Assembly (NCBI GenBank): GCA_947464515.1
Contig: CANHXF010000053.1
Span: forward strand, 1 to 9,185
DNA length: 9,185 nucleotides
Direction of reading: 5' to 3'
Origin: Flavobacteriales bacterium
GTDB lineage: Bacteria; Bacteroidota; Bacteroidia; NS11-12g; UBA955
Shown here: positions 6,249-9,185 of the stretch, in pieces
How positions within the stretch are numbered: position 1 is the stretch's first letter
Layout: the number at the start of each line of letters is the position of its first letter
The notes under the pieces: model-generated
Seen by the model: the letters and a program-made list of their open reading frames with translations, nothing else
What the model was told of the DNA's origin: nothing
Database searches by the model: none
Translations under genes and position numbers: made by a program

Positions 6249-9185
6249 AATTTATCAGGAAGTATTTAAAGCCTGTTTCGGCGTTTATTGGATTGAATTT
6301 ATTGGTTGAAATATTTTGGCCGTTAAAGGTATATGCTTTAACCAACGGACCAAGTCAACCTGAAGTGCAATCATTTCAACCCATCGGTGTTACTGATATG
6401 GTGAATCCATTTTCTGGCGATTTCAGTTACAATATTCCACTTATCGATGTGGATGGCTATCCTGTGAATTTGGCTTATAATTCTGGTATCACTTCTGACC
6501 AGGAGGCAAGTTGGGTAGGATTGGGCTGGAATATCAATGTTGGCGCGATTAACAGAAGCATGCGCGGAATTCCGGATGAATTTAATGGAGACATTGTTGA
6601 AACTGAATATAATCTCAGACCCAACCGAACTATTGGTGCAAGTACGATTATTCCCTTTACTCAATCTGAGATTTTTGGAAAAGAAGCTAAAGGTGATTTA
6701 CTATTAAAATCCTCCTTTGGTGTTAATTACAACAATTACAATGGTTTTGGATTTGAGTCAATGATTTCACCAAGTTTTAGTGCCGGAAGCAAATCAAAAG
6801 GGTCTATGAATGGTTCCTTGGGATTAGGCAGTTCCTCCAATGGACTATCGGTTACCGCTAATTTGAGTTATGATAATAGAAAATACATGGCAGAGGATGC
6901 GGATAAACGTAGCACTTTGGCAGTGGGTTCTTCTTTCAATAGCCGTTCAGGACTAACAGATTTAAGTATCAAATCATCTGTGAATATCAATCAAATTGGA
7001 CAATCACTAAAATTTGGTTATCAGATGAATTTTGGACTTCCTACTTACACCCCCAGGGTAAATATGCCAATGCGCAATTACAATGTGAATTTTTCTTATG
7101 CGACAGGAAATTCTTCATTGGGTGCGTTTCCAAAAGGGACAAGTTTCACCGGATATTACAGTGAACAAGCCATGAATTTGGATAGTGGCAAGATGCAAAT
7201 TCCAGCATATGGTTATCTGAATTCTCAAAATGTTAGCAGGGATGATAATGGACGAGTAACTGGCATGATGGATCTGAACAGGTCGTGGGACATGGCTTAT
7301 AATAAGAATACACCAAATTTGCCTATTACCAATTACACTTTTGACATCTATTCTGCATCTGGTCAAGGTATTAGTGGTAGTTTTCGGCCATACAGAAATG
7401 ATGTTGGTTATGTAGCTGACAATGTGAGTAGAAGCGTTTCAACGGGAACTTCTGTGGGCGCGGAGGCTGGGGGTGGTAGTTTGTTTGAAGTGGGTGTGGA
7501 TATTAGTTTAAATGCAACAGAAACCGAATCCGGGGAATGGGCAAGTACTATTAAAAGTAAGTTCTCCAACGGAATAAATTACAGCAATCGAGCAGCAGCT
7601 GTTTTACCTTGGCGAATTTTAGGGGATGATTTAACCTATGAATCTAGTTCTTTCAAAGAGATGGGTGAACTGAGCGTAGATGATGAACCAGAATTTTTTC
7701 AATCACTAGGCGAAGACAAAGCGGTTAGAATAGCGTTGGATGCGAATGGTCCACGTGATTTTGAAGTGCGTACGAAAGCGGCTTACCAAACAGACGCTGG
7801 TGATGTCATTGCGATGCCACCTAAAAACTATCGTACCAAACGAATTAAAAGAAACCAAACGTTTTCTCTCCTTTCATTCCGGGATTTGCCCTATAAAGGA
7901 TTAAATGGCAATACCAAGCCGTTGTACCATGCCCCTAAACACCATGTAGGCGAAATATCTGTCACCCGAAATGATGGCGTTCGTTACTATTATGGTGTTC
8001 CTGCCTATAATACCTATCAAGAAGAGACAAGCTTTAATGTCGGCATGAATACGGATAATTTGATGCGGGCAGAAAATATTTCAGGCCATAAAGCCAACAT
8101 TGAAGGAGATAAAGGAATAGTTAATTATGCTTATGATAATTCAAACGGCAAAGGGGATAATTCAATTTACAACAGAAGGGGCAATGATCATTACTATTCC
8201 AGCACAAAAATGCCGGCATTTGCCTATTCTCATTTACTGTCTGCAGTGCTGTCGCCCGATTATGTAGATGTAGATGGTGTGAGAGGTCCAAGCAAGGGGG
8301 ATATTGGTAATTATACGCTATTTAAATACCAAAAATCAAAAGACCCATATAAATGGAGAACGCCCTTTGCCAATGGAACTGCAAATTATAATGAAGGCTT
8401 AAGAACTGATTATTTTGATGATAAAGCCAATTATGTGTATGGGGAAAAAGAAATATGGTATTTAGAAAAAATAGAAACAAAAAATACCGTTGCCATATTT
8501 ACGCTTGAAAATCGCACGGATGCCTGTGAAACGGCCGGCAGAAATGGAGGCTTTGGAAAACAGAATATGAAATTACTTCGCAAAATCTCTGTCTACAGCA
8601 AGCCGGAATACGATGCGAATCCGCAAACTGCAGTACCCATTAAAGAAGTGCATTTTGTATATGATTATTCTCTATGTCCGAAAACTGAAAACAATGTTGA
8701 AATGAAGAAAGATCAAAACAGTTCGGGTTTTGATCTGAGTAAATCGGGTAAATTAACGCTGAAGAAAATATATTTTACGTACGGAACTTCAAATAAAAGT
8801 GCATTTAGCCCATACACTTTCGATTATACGAATTTAATTCAAAGTAATTTCAACCCTGAATACGGACTTAAAAATCACGATCGTTGGGGTAATTACAAGC
8901 AAAATGAGGGTAACATATTGAACGTTCAAAATGCCTACATGGCGAATTCTGATTTTCCCTATGTTGATCAAATAAAAGCAGAAGCAGATTTAAACGCCAC
9001 TGCTTGGACATTGTCAAAAATCAATTTGCCTAGCGGCGGTAGTATTAGAATTCACTGTGAGAGCGACGATTACGCGTATGTGCAAAATAAGAAAGCCATG
9101 CAAATGTTTACAATCACTGGTATCGCCAATGATGAAAACAATAACAATGATGTCTTCGCTGGAAAGAGTGAATTATTTCAGCCCA
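6245..9185 (+). CDS. Giant SpvB/Rhs-like exported protein, N-terminal part (3' end outside window)
   Basis: Read codon by codon from the ATG at 6245, which overlaps the previous stop (ATGA), the frame stays open to the right edge: 980 codons with no stop. Residues 1-31 form a signal peptide (KVYA-LTNG). NPFSGDFSYNIPLIDVDG (54-71) and ASWVGLGWNINVGAINR (88-104) match the SpvB/TcaC-type N-terminal pattern seen in Tc and Rhs-related proteins. Residues about 135-330 are a Gly/Ser/Asn-rich run of alternating strands, followed by a conserved-looking MMDLNRSWDMAYNKNTPNLP segment (about 341-360) and another beta-rich region. Near the visible end, WTLSKINLPSGG (921-932) and ESDDYAYVQ (939-947) match a pattern common in large Bacteroidota Rhs-like proteins. 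YD-repeat/Rhs core and any C-terminal toxin domain would be downstream. The protein probably folds as a large beta shell outside the cytoplasm. Confidence 0.85.
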   Translation, partial: MKFIRKYLKPVSAFIGLNLLVEIFWPLKVYALTNGPSQPEVQSFQPIGVTDMVNPFSGDFSYNIPLIDVDGYPVNLAYNSGITSDQEASWVGLGWNINVGAINRSMRGIPDEFNGDIVETEYNLRPNRTIGASTIIPFTQSEIFGKEAKGDLLLKSSFGVNYNNYNGFGFESMISPSFSAGSKSKGSMNGSLGLGSSSNGLSVTANLSYDNRKYMAEDADKRSTLAVGSSFNSRSGLTDLSIKSSVNINQIGQSLKFGYQMNFGLPTYTPRVNMPMRNYNVNFSYATGNSSLGAFPKGTSFTGYYSEQAMNLDSGKMQIPAYGYLNSQNVSRDDNGRVTGMMDLNRSWDMAYNKNTPNLPITNYTFDIYSASGQGISGSFRPYRNDVGYVADNVSRSVSTGTSVGAEAGGGSLFEVGVDISLNATETESGEWASTIKSKFSNGINYSNRAAAVLPWRILGDDLTYESSSFKEMGELSVDDEPEFFQSLGEDKAVRIALDANGPRDFEVRTKAAYQTDAGDVIAMPPKNYRTKRIKRNQTFSLLSFRDLPYKGLNGNTKPLYHAPKHHVGEISVTRNDGVRYYYGVPAYNTYQEETSFNVGMNTDNLMRAENISGHKANIEGDKGIVNYAYDNSNGKGDNSIYNRRGNDHYYSSTKMPAFAYSHLLSAVLSPDYVDVDGVRGPSKGDIGNYTLFKYQKSKDPYKWRTPFANGTANYNEGLRTDYFDDKANYVYGEKEIWYLEKIETKNTVAIFTLENRTDACETAGRNGGFGKQNMKLLRKISVYSKPEYDANPQTAVPIKEVHFVYDYSLCPKTENNVEMKKDQNSSGFDLSKSGKLTLKKIYFTYGTSNKSAFSPYTFDYTNLIQSNFNPEYGLKNHDRWGNYKQNEGNILNVQNAYMANSDFPYVDQIKAEADLNATAWTLSKINLPSGGSIRIHCESDDYAYVQNKKAMQMFTITGIANDENNNNDVFAGKSELFQP

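Noticed and set aside
6049..6664. Two open frames of about 97-98 aa on the minus strand
   Set aside because: They are antisense to the 204-aa gene and to the signal peptide and SpvB-like motifs of the giant gene.
7115..7366. 83-aa open frame on the minus strand
   Set aside because: It is antisense to the giant gene, whose plus frame is continuous across this stretch.

Overview
The window looks like a piece of a Bacteroidota chromosome. The DNA is AT-rich, and start codons mostly lack a clear Shine-Dalgarno sequence. The gene content also fits: a TANFOR-type exported protein, a Skp/OmpH homologue ending in the Bacteroidota-style YDFLFG...ILYA...FN motif, and a giant SpvB/Rhs-like protein with the DDYAYVQ motif. 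I cannot assign a genus.

Layout. (1) Positions 1-729 (+) hold the C-terminal part of an AbiEii/AbiGii-type nucleotidyltransferase toxin, whose 5' end lies outside the window. (2) Positions 730-1431 contain no convincing gene but are rich in repeats: a pair of direct repeats resembling an IS21-family terminus, an 18-bp perfect inverted repeat built from copies of TGTTACAC, a degenerate 11-nt tandem repeat, and a perfect 16-bp palindrome. This stretch separates the defence-type gene from the next locus. (3) Positions 1432-3717 (-) encode a 761-aa exported protein with a long coiled coil followed by a probable outer-membrane beta-barrel. (4) Positions 3718-3931 are a divergent intergenic region that should hold promoters for both directions. 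(5) From 3932 to the right edge there is a tightly packed (+) operon: TANFOR-domain exported protein (396 aa), membrane-anchored Skp/OmpH-like chaperone (170 aa), 204-aa membrane-anchored protein of unknown function, and a giant SpvB/Rhs-like surface protein of which 980 codons are visible. The junctions are a 2-nt gap, then two ATGA overlaps, so translation is probably coupled.

Interpretation (inference). The divergent barrel gene and the four-gene operon look like one envelope-associated unit. A very large, beta-rich exported Rhs-like protein is made together with its own periplasmic Skp-like chaperone, a second anchored periplasmic factor and a TANFOR adhesin-like protein. The coiled-coil barrel next door could be the outer-membrane partner. 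Rhs/SpvB proteins are often toxin carriers, but the C-terminal end that would show this is outside the window, so a toxin role is not shown here.
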